From: Actinomycetales bacterium
Lineage (GTDB): Bacteria; Actinomycetota; Actinomycetes; Mycobacteriales; Mycobacteriaceae
Assembly (NCBI GenBank): GCA_012841845.1
Contig: DUTZ01000114.1
Coordinates: forward strand, 1-15,825
DNA: 15,825 bases
Direction of reading: 5' to 3'
Shown here: piece after piece, positions 8,599 to 15,209 of the stretch
Position numbering within the stretch: the first letter of the stretch is position 1
Layout of the letters: each line of letters starts with the position of its first letter
Program-made: the position numbers and the translations under genes
The notes under the pieces: generated by a model
The model's database searches: none
Told to the model about the DNA's origin: nothing
Seen by the model: the letters and a program-made list of their open reading frames with translations, nothing else

Positions 8599-8604
8599 AC
8601 GATA
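8599..8604 (-). promoter_or_regulatory. Candidate -10 element for the lactone oxidase gene
   Basis: The minus strand reads TATCGT, a TAnnnT match, eight bases before ATG 8590. With no Shine-Dalgarno sequence present, this placement would give a transcript starting at or within one or two bases of the ATG. There is no clear -35 box, but the imperfect palindrome at 8620-8638 lies where RNA polymerase would contact the -35 region. Confidence 0.35.
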
Positions 8605-8619
8605 CCCCCGCGGGCGGCG

Positions 8620-8638
8620 CCCGGAGCATTGTTCCTGG
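8620..8638. promoter_or_regulatory. Imperfect palindrome, possible TetR-family operator
   Basis: The 19 bases CCCGGAGCATTGTTCCTGG form a dyad centred on T8629, with seven of nine positions paired (GGAGCA against TGTTCC plus outer CC/GG). It is unusually AT-rich in the middle for this DNA. It lies in the divergent gap between the lactone oxidase and TetR genes, upstream of the proposed -10 of the oxidase, where an autoregulating TetR protein commonly binds. No second copy was noticed in the window. Confidence 0.3.
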
Positions 8639-8699
8639 ACGCCCGACCTGCTGTGGTCACCCGCGCCGCGAAGCGCCCGGCCGCCCGGGGTGCTCGTCG

Positions 8700-8705
8700 T
8701 AAGAT
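8700..8705 (+). promoter_or_regulatory. Candidate -10 element giving a leaderless tetR transcript
   Basis: TAAGAT is a good match to TAnnnT. It is followed by six bases (GGATCG) and then the GTG start at 8712, which is the spacing expected if transcription starts on the G of GTG. No Shine-Dalgarno sequence precedes the GTG, which supports leaderless initiation. The -35 region is GC-rich and unremarkable. Confidence 0.5.
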
Positions 8706-8711
8706 GGATCG

Positions 8712-9350
8712 GTGACCCGCAGACTCCCGGCCGAACAGCGCCGCGCCCAGCTCCTCCAGGCCGCCCTCCAGATCGCCGAGCACGAGGGCCTCGGCGCGGT
8801 GACGGTGCGCGGTGTGGCCGAGCGCGCCGGCGTCTCGCTCGGCGTCGTGCACTACTGCTACACGGACAAGGAGGAGCTCCTCCGCGAGGTCATCAACGCG
8901 GTCAACGCGGAGGTCCACCAGGCCGCCGCCGCCTTCCTCAACGTCGACTTCGGCTCCGGGGAGCAGGGGCCGGAGGGGCTGCGCCGTCGCCTGTACGACG
9001 CCATCGACCTCATCTGGGCCGTCATCTCCGCCTCGCCGGACCGCCAGCTGCTCACCTACGAGATCATCTCGTACTCGCTGCGCACCCACGGCGTGCCCGA
9101 GGTGGGGCTGGCCCGGGACCAGCAGGACTCGAACGAGGACATCGTGCGCATCGTGCTGGAGCGCACCGCCGAGTCCGCCGGCATGCGGTGGGCGAGCGGG
9201 CTCGACGCGATGGTCAAGCTCGTCATGTGCCTGGTCGAGGGCATCGGTCTGCGGTGGCAGATCTATCGGGACGACGACGACGCGACAGACCTGCTGCACC
9301 ACGGCGTGGACCTCGTGGTGGCCGGTGCGGTCCCGGCCGACGGCGGCTAG
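8712..9350 (+). CDS. TetR family transcriptional regulator
   Basis: This is a 212-residue DNA-binding regulator. The N-terminal helix (RRAQLLQAALQIAEHEGLGAVTV) and the helix-turn-helix at about 31-50 (VRGVAERAGVSLGVVHYCY), followed by TDKEELLREV, are the standard TetR DNA-binding domain. The remainder (about 65-205) is an alpha-helical ligand-binding and dimerisation domain that gives no clue to the effector. GTG 8712 gives the correct N-terminal length and sits six bases after a -10 box. Divergence from the lactone oxidase gene, and position just ahead of the PLP enzyme, peptidase and exporter genes, make these its likely targets. The gap to the next gene is only 10 bases, so cotranscription is possible, although that gene also has its own -10-like sequence over this stop codon. 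Confidence 0.93.
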   Translation: MTRRLPAEQRRAQLLQAALQIAEHEGLGAVTVRGVAERAGVSLGVVHYCYTDKEELLREVINAVNAEVHQAAAAFLNVDFGSGEQGPEGLRRRLYDAIDLIWAVISASPDRQLLTYEIISYSLRTHGVPEVGLARDQQDSNEDIVRIVLERTAESAGMRWASGLDAMVKLVMCLVEGIGLRWQIYRDDDDATDLLHHGVDLVVAGAVPADGG

Positions 9351-9353
9351 CGT
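9348..9353 (+). promoter_or_regulatory. Candidate -10 element for the PLP enzyme gene
   Basis: TAGCGT overlaps the tetR stop codon and is followed by GGGAGCA and then ATG 9361, seven bases later. The GGGAG here is too close to the ATG to be a well-spaced ribosome binding site, so a leaderless start is possible. The deaD start has a closely similar TAGCATGGGAG arrangement. No -35 box is evident. Confidence 0.35.
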
Positions 9354-9360
9354 GGGAGCA

Positions 9361-10551
9361 ATGGCCCGCACTTCGGACACCGTCGACGCGATCGGGGCGG
9401 CCACCGCCCACCTCGACCCCCCGCTGGCCGCGCTCCACCTGCCGAGCCTGCGCGCCAACGTCGCCGACCTGCGCCGCCGCGCGGGCGGCACCCGGATCCG
9501 CATCGCGAGCAAGTCCGTCCGGTGCCGCGGGGTGCTCGCCGAGGCGCTCGGCGCCGGGCTCCGCGGCGACGACGGGGTCCGCGGAATCATGGCCTATTCC
9601 CTGTCCGAGGCGCTGTGGCTCGTGGGGCACGGGTGTGACGACGTCCTGCTGGGCTACCCGACGGTCGACCGGGCGGCGCTCGCCCGGCTGGGGGCGGACC
9701 CGACGGCACTGGCCGCGGTGACGCTCATGGTCGACGACGTGCGCCAGCTCGAGATCGCCCACGCCGCCGGCGCGGTGGGGGCGCGGGTGTGCGTGGACGT
9801 GGACGCCTCGCTGCGGCTGGGCCCGATCCACCTCGGGGTCCGGCGGTCGCCGCTGCGCGGCCCGGACGACGTCGAAGCGGTGGCGCGGCGCGCGGTCGAA
9901 CTCGGGTTCCGGGTGGTCGGCGCGATGTTCTACGAGGCGCAGGTGGCCGGGGTGCAGGACAACGTGCGCGGCATCGGACTGGTCAAGCGCGCCTCCCTGC
10001 GCCGCCTCCTCGGCCTGCGCGAGGCCGTCGCCGCGCGGCTGGCCGACGTCACGGGACGGCGCCCCGAGATCGTCAACTCGGGCGGCTCGGGCTCCCTCGC
10101 GGAGAGCGCGGCGGACCCCGCCGTCACCGAGGTCACGGCGGGCTCCGGGCTCTTCGTGCCGGGCCTGTTCGACCACTACCGCTCGTTCACCCCGCGCCCG
10201 GCGCTGTTCTTCGCGCTGCCCGCGGTGCGGACCCCGGCCCGCGGCCACACGACCTTCCTCTACGGCGGGTACCCGGCCTCCGGCGTGCCCGGGTGGGACC
10301 GCCTGCCCGTCCCGGTGCGCCCGGCGGGCCTGCGCTACCTGCCCCGGGAGGGGGCGGGGGAGGTCCAGACCCCGGTGCGCGGGGACGTCGCGATCGGGGA
10401 CCGGGCCTGGTGGCGCCACGCCAAGGCGGGGGAGCTCTGCGAGCGGTTCGACGCGATCCACGTGGTGGACGACGACGAGGCCGGCGGCTCCGGACCGCGG
10501 ATCGTCGAGACCTGGCCGACGTACAGGGGAGAAGGGAAGTGCTTCGGATGA
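9361..10551 (+). CDS. Fold-type III PLP-dependent enzyme (alanine racemase N-terminal domain; amino acid deaminase/aldolase-like)
   Basis: This 396-residue enzyme is related to D-threonine aldolase and D-serine dehydratase. The N-terminal alanine-racemase-type barrel has the PLP lysine in IASKSVRC (Lys51), a barrel strand ARVCVDVDASLRLG (141-154) and the phosphate-binding-type NSGGSGSL (239-246). The C-terminal beta domain has GSGLFVPGLFDHY (261-273), WWRHAKAGELCERF (350-363, with His353 and Cys360 as possible metal ligands) and the end WPTYRGEGKCFG, a conserved closing motif of this subfamily. A true alanine racemase is unlikely, because the second-domain catalytic tyrosine region is not recognisable. 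ATG 9361 was chosen over the longer upstream frame, which overlaps tetR. Its stop overlaps the next start as ATGA (10548-10551), so the two are translationally coupled. The substrate is unknown; a D- or hydroxy-amino acid is likely from the family. Confidence 0.88.
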   Translation: MARTSDTVDAIGAATAHLDPPLAALHLPSLRANVADLRRRAGGTRIRIASKSVRCRGVLAEALGAGLRGDDGVRGIMAYSLSEALWLVGHGCDDVLLGYPTVDRAALARLGADPTALAAVTLMVDDVRQLEIAHAAGAVGARVCVDVDASLRLGPIHLGVRRSPLRGPDDVEAVARRAVELGFRVVGAMFYEAQVAGVQDNVRGIGLVKRASLRRLLGLREAVAARLADVTGRRPEIVNSGGSGSLAESAADPAVTEVTAGSGLFVPGLFDHYRSFTPRPALFFALPAVRTPARGHTTFLYGGYPASGVPGWDRLPVPVRPAGLRYLPREGAGEVQTPVRGDVAIGDRAWWRHAKAGELCERFDAIHVVDDDEAGGSGPRIVETWPTYRGEGKCFG

Positions 10552-11885
10552 CCGGTGGCACCGGCGGGGTGACCGACGAGGGGCGGGCCCGGCTGCACGC
10601 GGAGGCGGTGGCGATCACCGCCGAGCTCGTGGCGATCGACTCCACCAACACGGGCGACCCGGCGACGATCGGCGACGGCGAGACCCGGGTGTGCCTGCGC
10701 ATCGCCGAACTGCTCGACGAGGTCGGCATCGCCAGCGAGCTCGTCGAGTCGGTCCCCGGGCGGGGCAGCCTCTTCGCGCGGATCGAGGGCGCCGACCCGG
10801 CGGCGGGCGGGCTCGTCGTGCACGGGCACGTCGACGTCGTCCCCGCCGTGGCCGAGGACTGGTCGGTCCCGCCCTTCGCCGGGGAGATCCGCGACGGGTG
10901 GCTCTACGGGCGTGGAACCGTGGACATGAAGGACATGCTCGGCATGGTGCTCGCCGTGGTCCGCCACCACCGCCGCGAGGGGATCGTCCCGCGCCGGCCC
11001 CTGCTCCTGGCGTTCTTCGCCGACGAGGAGGCCGCCGGCGTCATGGGCGCCCAGTGGGTGGTCCGCGAACGACCCGACCTCTTCGACGGGATGACCCACG
11101 CGCTCAGCGAGGTCGGGGGCTTCTCCGTGCCGGTCGCCGGGCGGCGCCTCTACCCGATCGCCGTGGCGGAGAAGGGCGTCGCGTGGGCGAGCGTGCGCGC
11201 GCACGGCACGGCGGCGCACGCCTCCCGGCCCACCGCGGACAACGCCGTGGCCGCGGTCGCCGGCGCGGTCCACCGGGTGGCCACCCGGGAGTACCCGGTG
11301 GCGCCCACCGAGGCCAACACGGCGCTCGCGGCGGCGGTCGGCGAGATCGCGGGCGTGAGCGGCGAGGTCGCCGACCTGCCCGCGCACCTGGACGTGCTCG
11401 GGCACTTCGGTCCGGTCGTGGGGGCCTCGCTCTCGCACACCGCCTCGCCCACCGTCCTGTCCGCCGGCTACAAGACCAACGTCATCCCCACGGAGGCGCG
11501 CGCCGAGATCGACTGCCGCGTGCTGCCGGGCGGCGAGGACACCTTCCGCGCCGAGATCGAGGAGACGCTCGGGCCGGACGTCGAGGTCGAGTGGATCTGG
11601 GCACCGCCCATCGCCGCCCCCGCCGACGACCCGCTCGTCGGGGTGATCGCCGACGCCGTCCGGGAGTCGGACCCGGACGCCCTCGTCGTGCCCTACCTCC
11701 TGCCCGCCAGCACGGACAACAAGCACCTCGCCCCGCTGGGGATCGCCGGCTACGGCTTCGTGCCCCTGCGGGTGCCCGAGGACTTCGACGTGTTCGGCCA
11801 CTTCCACGCCGTCGACGAGCGGGTGCCCGTGGACGCGCTGCACTTCGGCGCCGACGTCCTCGACCGCGTCCTCCGATCGGCGTGA
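10548..11885 (+). CDS. M20/M25/M40 family metallopeptidase
   Basis: This 445-residue zinc hydrolase removes amino acids or acyl groups from small amide substrates (carboxypeptidase, deacylase or dipeptidase type). Zinc-ligand motifs are HGHVDVVP (92-99, with His94), GTVDMKD (123-129, bridging Asp126), ADEEAAG (158-164, catalytic Glu160 and zinc Glu161), SEVGG (187-191) and a C-terminal FHAVDERVP with a His near 420. The inserted dimerisation domain starts near 210 and includes the typical RAHGTAAHAS. The sequence STDNKH near 388-393 is also usual in the family. A strong purine-rich ribosome binding site (AGGGGAGAAGGGAAG, 10524-10538) precedes ATG 10548 within the end of the PLP enzyme gene. 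The stop overlaps the GTG of the exporter gene. No signal peptide is seen, so it should act in the cytoplasm. The substrate is unknown. Confidence 0.92.
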   Translation: MTGGTGGVTDEGRARLHAEAVAITAELVAIDSTNTGDPATIGDGETRVCLRIAELLDEVGIASELVESVPGRGSLFARIEGADPAAGGLVVHGHVDVVPAVAEDWSVPPFAGEIRDGWLYGRGTVDMKDMLGMVLAVVRHHRREGIVPRRPLLLAFFADEEAAGVMGAQWVVRERPDLFDGMTHALSEVGGFSVPVAGRRLYPIAVAEKGVAWASVRAHGTAAHASRPTADNAVAAVAGAVHRVATREYPVAPTEANTALAAAVGEIAGVSGEVADLPAHLDVLGHFGPVVGASLSHTASPTVLSAGYKTNVIPTEARAEIDCRVLPGGEDTFRAEIEETLGPDVEVEWIWAPPIAAPADDPLVGVIADAVRESDPDALVVPYLLPASTDNKHLAPLGIAGYGFVPLRVPEDFDVFGHFHAVDERVPVDALHFGADVLDRVLRSA

Positions 11886-13129
11886 CGGGACGGCAGTCCG
11901 GGGGACCGATCGGGCGGGGGGAGAGGGCACCGGCCCCGCGCATCCCCGCGGACGTGTGGGTGCTCGTCGCCGCGGCGTTCGCCGTGGCGATCGGGTACGG
12001 CCTCGTCGCCCCGGTCCTGCCGCAGTTCGCGCGGAGCTTCGACGTCTCGGTGGCGGCCGCGTCCGTGGTGGTGAGCGCGTTCGCGTTCTTCCGCCTGGTC
12101 TTCGCCCCCGCCGGCGGGGTCCTGGTGGACCGGCTCGGGGAGCGCTGGGTCTACATGACCGGCCTCCTCGTCGTCGCCGTCTCCACCCTGGCCACCGGGC
12201 TGGCCCAGTCGTACTGGCAGCTCCTCGTCTTCCGCGGCCTCGGGGGCCTCGGCTCCACGATGTTCACCATCTCGGCCATGGCGCTGCTCGTGCGGATCTC
12301 GCCGCCGGAGGCGCGCGGCCGGATCTCGGGGCTGTACGCGACGGCCTTCCTCGTGGGCAACATCGGCGGGCCGGTCCTCGGCGGCCTGCTCGCCGGGTTC
12401 GGCACGCGGGTGCCGTTCTTCGTCTACGCCGCCAGCCTGCTCGTGGCCACCGCCGTCGTCGCCGTCTTCCTCCGCGGCGGGCGGCGCCGAGCCCCCGACG
12501 ACCCCACCTCCACCCAGCCCGTCCTCGAGCTCTCCGAGGCGCTGCGCGACAGCGGGTACCGGGCGGCGCTGGTGTCGAGCTTCGTCAACGGGTGGACCTC
12601 CTTCGGCGTCCGGGTGGCGATCATCCCGCTCTTCGCCGCCGCGACCTTCGACGCCGGCGCCGGGATCGCCGGGACCGCGCTCGCCTCGTTCGCGGTGGGC
12701 ACGGCGAGCGTCGTCGCCGCGGCCGGGCGGCTCTCGGACCGGTTCGGCCGCCGCCCGCTGGTGATCGCGGGGCTGCTCGTGTCGGGGTCGGCGACCTTCG
12801 TGCTGGGCTGGTGCGACACGGTGCCGTTGCTCGTGGCGACGTCCGTCGTGGCGGGCATGGGCGCGGGCGTGCTCAACCCGGCGCAGCAGGCCGCCGTGGC
12901 CGACGTCGTGGGCGCCGACCGCGCGGGCGGCAAGGTGCTCGCCACGTTCCAGATGGCCAGCGACTCGGGCGCGATCCTCGGGCCGATCGTCGTGGGCCTG
13001 GCGGTGGACCGGTTCGGCTACACCGTCGGCTTCGCGCTCTCCGGCGGACTGCTCCTGGCCGCCGTCGTCCCGTGGCTGTTCGCCCGCGAGACCCACACCC
13101 ACCGCCGGCCGGAGCCGACGGGGGAGTGA
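11882..13129 (+). CDS. MFS transporter, drug/metabolite efflux type
   Basis: This is a 415-residue, 12-helix major facilitator. Helices run from about residue 25 to 400. Motif A appears after helix 2 as GGVLVDRLGERW (78-89), with its repeat GRLSDRFGRRPL (282-293) in the second half. The helix-5 segment GLYATAFLVGNIGGPVLGG (150-168) resembles antiporter motif C, which favours efflux over uptake. A polar loop (about 199-222) divides the halves. GTG 11882 was chosen because it overlaps the peptidase stop as GTGA and gives a 24-residue N-terminal tail. There is no ribosome binding site of its own, so translation probably depends on the upstream gene. The chemical exported is unknown, but coupling to the PLP enzyme and peptidase suggests a product or toxic substrate of that pathway. 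Confidence 0.92.
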   Translation: MTGRQSGGPIGRGERAPAPRIPADVWVLVAAAFAVAIGYGLVAPVLPQFARSFDVSVAAASVVVSAFAFFRLVFAPAGGVLVDRLGERWVYMTGLLVVAVSTLATGLAQSYWQLLVFRGLGGLGSTMFTISAMALLVRISPPEARGRISGLYATAFLVGNIGGPVLGGLLAGFGTRVPFFVYAASLLVATAVVAVFLRGGRRRAPDDPTSTQPVLELSEALRDSGYRAALVSSFVNGWTSFGVRVAIIPLFAAATFDAGAGIAGTALASFAVGTASVVAAAGRLSDRFGRRPLVIAGLLVSGSATFVLGWCDTVPLLVATSVVAGMGAGVLNPAQQAAVADVVGADRAGGKVLATFQMASDSGAILGPIVVGLAVDRFGYTVGFALSGGLLLAAVVPWLFARETHTHRRPEPTGE

Positions 13130-13167
13130 CCTGCGACGTCGTCTCGCGTGCCGGGGCCCGGAGGCCG

Positions 13168-13173
13168 TAGCAT
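13168..13173 (+). promoter_or_regulatory. Candidate -10 element for deaD
   Basis: TAGCAT lies ten bases before ATG 13184. Transcription would start around 13180, leaving a leader of only a few bases. The GGGAGA between them (13174-13179) would serve as a ribosome binding site only in transcripts read through from upstream. The 54-base gap after the MFS gene shows no clear terminator and no good -35 box. Confidence 0.45.
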
Positions 13174-13183
13174 GGGAGACCTC

Positions 13184-15157
13184 ATGAACACAGACGACGA
13201 CGACCGTACCGCCGCTTCCGGCGACGAGGTCGACCACGACGCCCCGACGTTCGCCGACATGGGGCTCGCGCCCGAGGTCGCCAAGGCCGTCATCGACGTC
13301 GGCTACGAGATCCCGTCGGCGATCCAGGCCGCCACCATCCCCCTCGTCCTCGCCGGTCGCGACGTCGTGGGCCTCGCCCAGACCGGCACCGGCAAGACGG
13401 CGGCGTTCGCGCTGCCGATCCTCTCGCTCATCGACCCGGCGGTGAAGGCCCCGCAGGCGCTCGTCCTGGCGCCCACCCGCGAACTCGCGCTCCAGGTGGC
13501 CGAGGCGTGCGTGACGTACTCGGCGCACCTGCCGACGGTCAACGTGCTGCCGATCTACGGCGGCCAGGCCTACGGCATCCAGCTCTCGGGCCTGCGCCGC
13601 GGCGCGCAGATCATCGTGGGTACGCCGGGCCGCGTCATCGACCACCTGGAGAAGGGCACCCTCGACCTCTCGGGCCTGCGCCACCTCGTCCTCGACGAGG
13701 CCGACGAGATGCTCACCATGGGCTTCCAGGAGGACGTCGAGCGGATCCTCTCCGACACCCCGGAGTCGACCCAGGTCTGCCTGTTCTCGGCCACCATGCC
13801 CGCGGCCATCCGTCGCATTTCTCAGCAGTACCTCACCGATCCCGCCGAGGTGAAGGTGGCGTCCAAGACGGCCACGGCCTCGACGATCGAGCAGCGCTAC
13901 GTCATGGTCCACCACCGCGACAAGCTCGACGCGCTCACGCGGATCCTCGAGGTCGAGGACTTCGACGCGATGATCATGTTCGTCCGCACCAAGCAGGCCA
14001 CGGAGGAGCTCGCCGAGCGCCTGCGGGCCCGCGGTTTCTCGGCGGCGCCGATCAACGGCGACATCCCGCAGAACCTTCGCGAGCGCACCATCGACGCGCT
14101 CAAGGACGGGCGGACCGACATCCTCGTGGCCACGGACGTCGCGGCGCGTGGCCTCGACGTGCCCCGGATCAGCCATGTCGTCAACTACGACATCCCGCAC
14201 GACACGGAGTCCTACGTCCACCGCATCGGCCGCACGGGCCGCGCGGGTCGCAGCGGCCACGCCCTGCTCTTCGTCACCCCCCGCGAGCGGCGGCTGCTCG
14301 CGCAGATCGAGCGCGCCACGCGCCAGCCGTTGAGCGAGATCCAGCTGCCCAGCGTGGACGACGTCAACGAGATGCGCATGCAGAAGTTCGCGCAGTCCAT
14401 CACCGAGAGCCTCGAGGACCCGAACATCGCCCTCTTCCGGCGCCTGGTCGAGGAGTACGCCTCCGAGCACTCGGTCTCGATGTCCGACATCGCCGCGGCG
14501 CTGGCCACCCAGTCGCGCAACTCGGACGAGTTCCTCATGAAGGAGCCCGAGCGGCCCGCGCGCCGGCAGGACGACCGGCGCGACCGCCGGGACGACCGGG
14601 GGGACCGCCGCGACCGCGGGCCCCGGGACTTCGACGGCCCGCGCCCGTCGCGTTCGGGCAAGGACATGGCCCAGTTCCGGATCGCGGTGGGCAAGCGGAA
14701 CAACGTCAAGCCGGGCTCGATCATGGGTGCGCTGGCCAACGAGGCGGGCCTGCGGGGCGGCGACATCGGGCGCATCTCCATCCGCTTCGACCACTCGCTC
14801 GTCGAGCTCCCCGCCGACCTGCCCGCCGACCAGCTCGCGTCGATGAAGGGCATCCGCGTCGGGGGCCAGGAGATCGACATCCGGCCCGACTCGGGCCCGC
14901 CCGCCGGGCGCCCGTCCTCGTTCCGGTCCGATCGCGGGGACCACCGCGGCGGTCGGGGCGACCGCGGAGACCGTGGTGGCTACCGGGGCCGGGACGACCG
15001 CGGTGACCGGGGCGATCGCGGTGACCGGGGAGGCCGCGGTGGGTACCGCGGTGACCGGCGCGACGGGAACGGCGGTGGGTACCGCCGAGGTGACGACGGC
15101 GAGGGCCGCCGCGGCGGGTTCCGGGGCCGTTCCGGGGGTGGCCAGGGCCGCTACTGA
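13184..15157 (+). CDS. deaD: DEAD-box ATP-dependent RNA helicase (DeaD/CsdA type)
   Basis: This 657-residue helicase unwinds RNA, typically in ribosome assembly, mRNA decay and cold adaptation. The helicase core (about 22-370) shows the Q motif around PSAIQ (44-48), Walker A AQTGTGKT (65-72), PTRELA (97-102), TPGR (147-150), DEAD (171-174), SAT (202-204), FVRTK (266-270), ATDVAARGLD (316-325) and HRIGRTGRAGR (346-356). After a helical region and an Arg/Asp-rich spacer (459-482) comes a DbpA-type RNA-binding domain (about 497-566, AQFRIAVGKRNNVKPGSIMGAL). A tail rich in RGD, RGG and GGY repeats (581-657) ends the protein. ATG 13184 has GGGAG five bases upstream and places the core correctly. 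Upstream ATGs at 13148 and 13172 would add residues with no helicase similarity. M. tuberculosis has deaD (Rv1253) near kgd. Confidence 0.96.
   Translation: MNTDDDDRTAASGDEVDHDAPTFADMGLAPEVAKAVIDVGYEIPSAIQAATIPLVLAGRDVVGLAQTGTGKTAAFALPILSLIDPAVKAPQALVLAPTRELALQVAEACVTYSAHLPTVNVLPIYGGQAYGIQLSGLRRGAQIIVGTPGRVIDHLEKGTLDLSGLRHLVLDEADEMLTMGFQEDVERILSDTPESTQVCLFSATMPAAIRRISQQYLTDPAEVKVASKTATASTIEQRYVMVHHRDKLDALTRILEVEDFDAMIMFVRTKQATEELAERLRARGFSAAPINGDIPQNLRERTIDALKDGRTDILVATDVAARGLDVPRISHVVNYDIPHDTESYVHRIGRTGRAGRSGHALLFVTPRERRLLAQIERATRQPLSEIQLPSVDDVNEMRMQKFAQSITESLEDPNIALFRRLVEEYASEHSVSMSDIAAALATQSRNSDEFLMKEPERPARRQDDRRDRRDDRGDRRDRGPRDFDGPRPSRSGKDMAQFRIAVGKRNNVKPGSIMGALANEAGLRGGDIGRISIRFDHSLVELPADLPADQLASMKGIRVGGQEIDIRPDSGPPAGRPSSFRSDRGDHRGGRGDRGDRGGYRGRDDRGDRGDRGDRGGRGGYRGDRRDGNGGGYRRGDDGEGRRGGFRGRSGGGQGRY
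14558..14629 (+). repeat. Arg/Asp-rich spacer in DeaD (residues 459-482)
   Basis: Codons for RRDRRDDRGDRRDRG form short imperfect repeats of CGCGACCGCCGGGACGACCG type. They separate the helicase core from the DbpA-like domain. The stretch is likely a disordered, charged spacer that can contact RNA. Confidence 0.6.
14924..15154 (+). repeat. RGD/RGG-repeat region encoding the DeaD C-terminal tail
   Basis: The DNA is built from imperfect repeats around CGCGGTGACCGGGG and GGTGGGTACCGCGG, coding for runs of RGDRG, RGG and GGY (residues 581-657). Such RG-rich tails in RNA helicases bind RNA non-specifically. Tandem short repeats at this GC content could vary in copy number between strains. Confidence 0.75.
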
Positions 15158-15209
15158 GCCCGGGCCTCTCGACAGCGCGTGCGGGGAGGGGCGGCCGCGC
15201 ATGCGCCGC

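Noticed and set aside
8812..9360. Longer N-terminus for the PLP enzyme overlapping tetR
   Set aside because: The extension is Ser/Arg/Thr-rich shadow sequence of tetR. The conserved barrel begins shortly after ATG 9361.
13148..13183. Upstream ATG starts for deaD at 13148 and 13172
   Set aside because: They add up to 12 residues without similarity to the family and lack a spaced ribosome binding site. ATG 13184 has GGGAG five bases upstream and a -10 box that overlaps the 13172 ATG.
11750..15202. A minus-strand open frame of about 1150 codons opposite the MFS and deaD genes
   Set aside because: Its translation is low-complexity Arg/Ala/Val/Asp/His sequence spanning two real genes on the other strand, with no recognisable domain.
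15191..15209. GCGGC/GCCGC and GCGCATGCGC mini-palindromes after deaD
   Set aside because: These short overlapping GC stems with competing pairings are expected by chance at this base composition.
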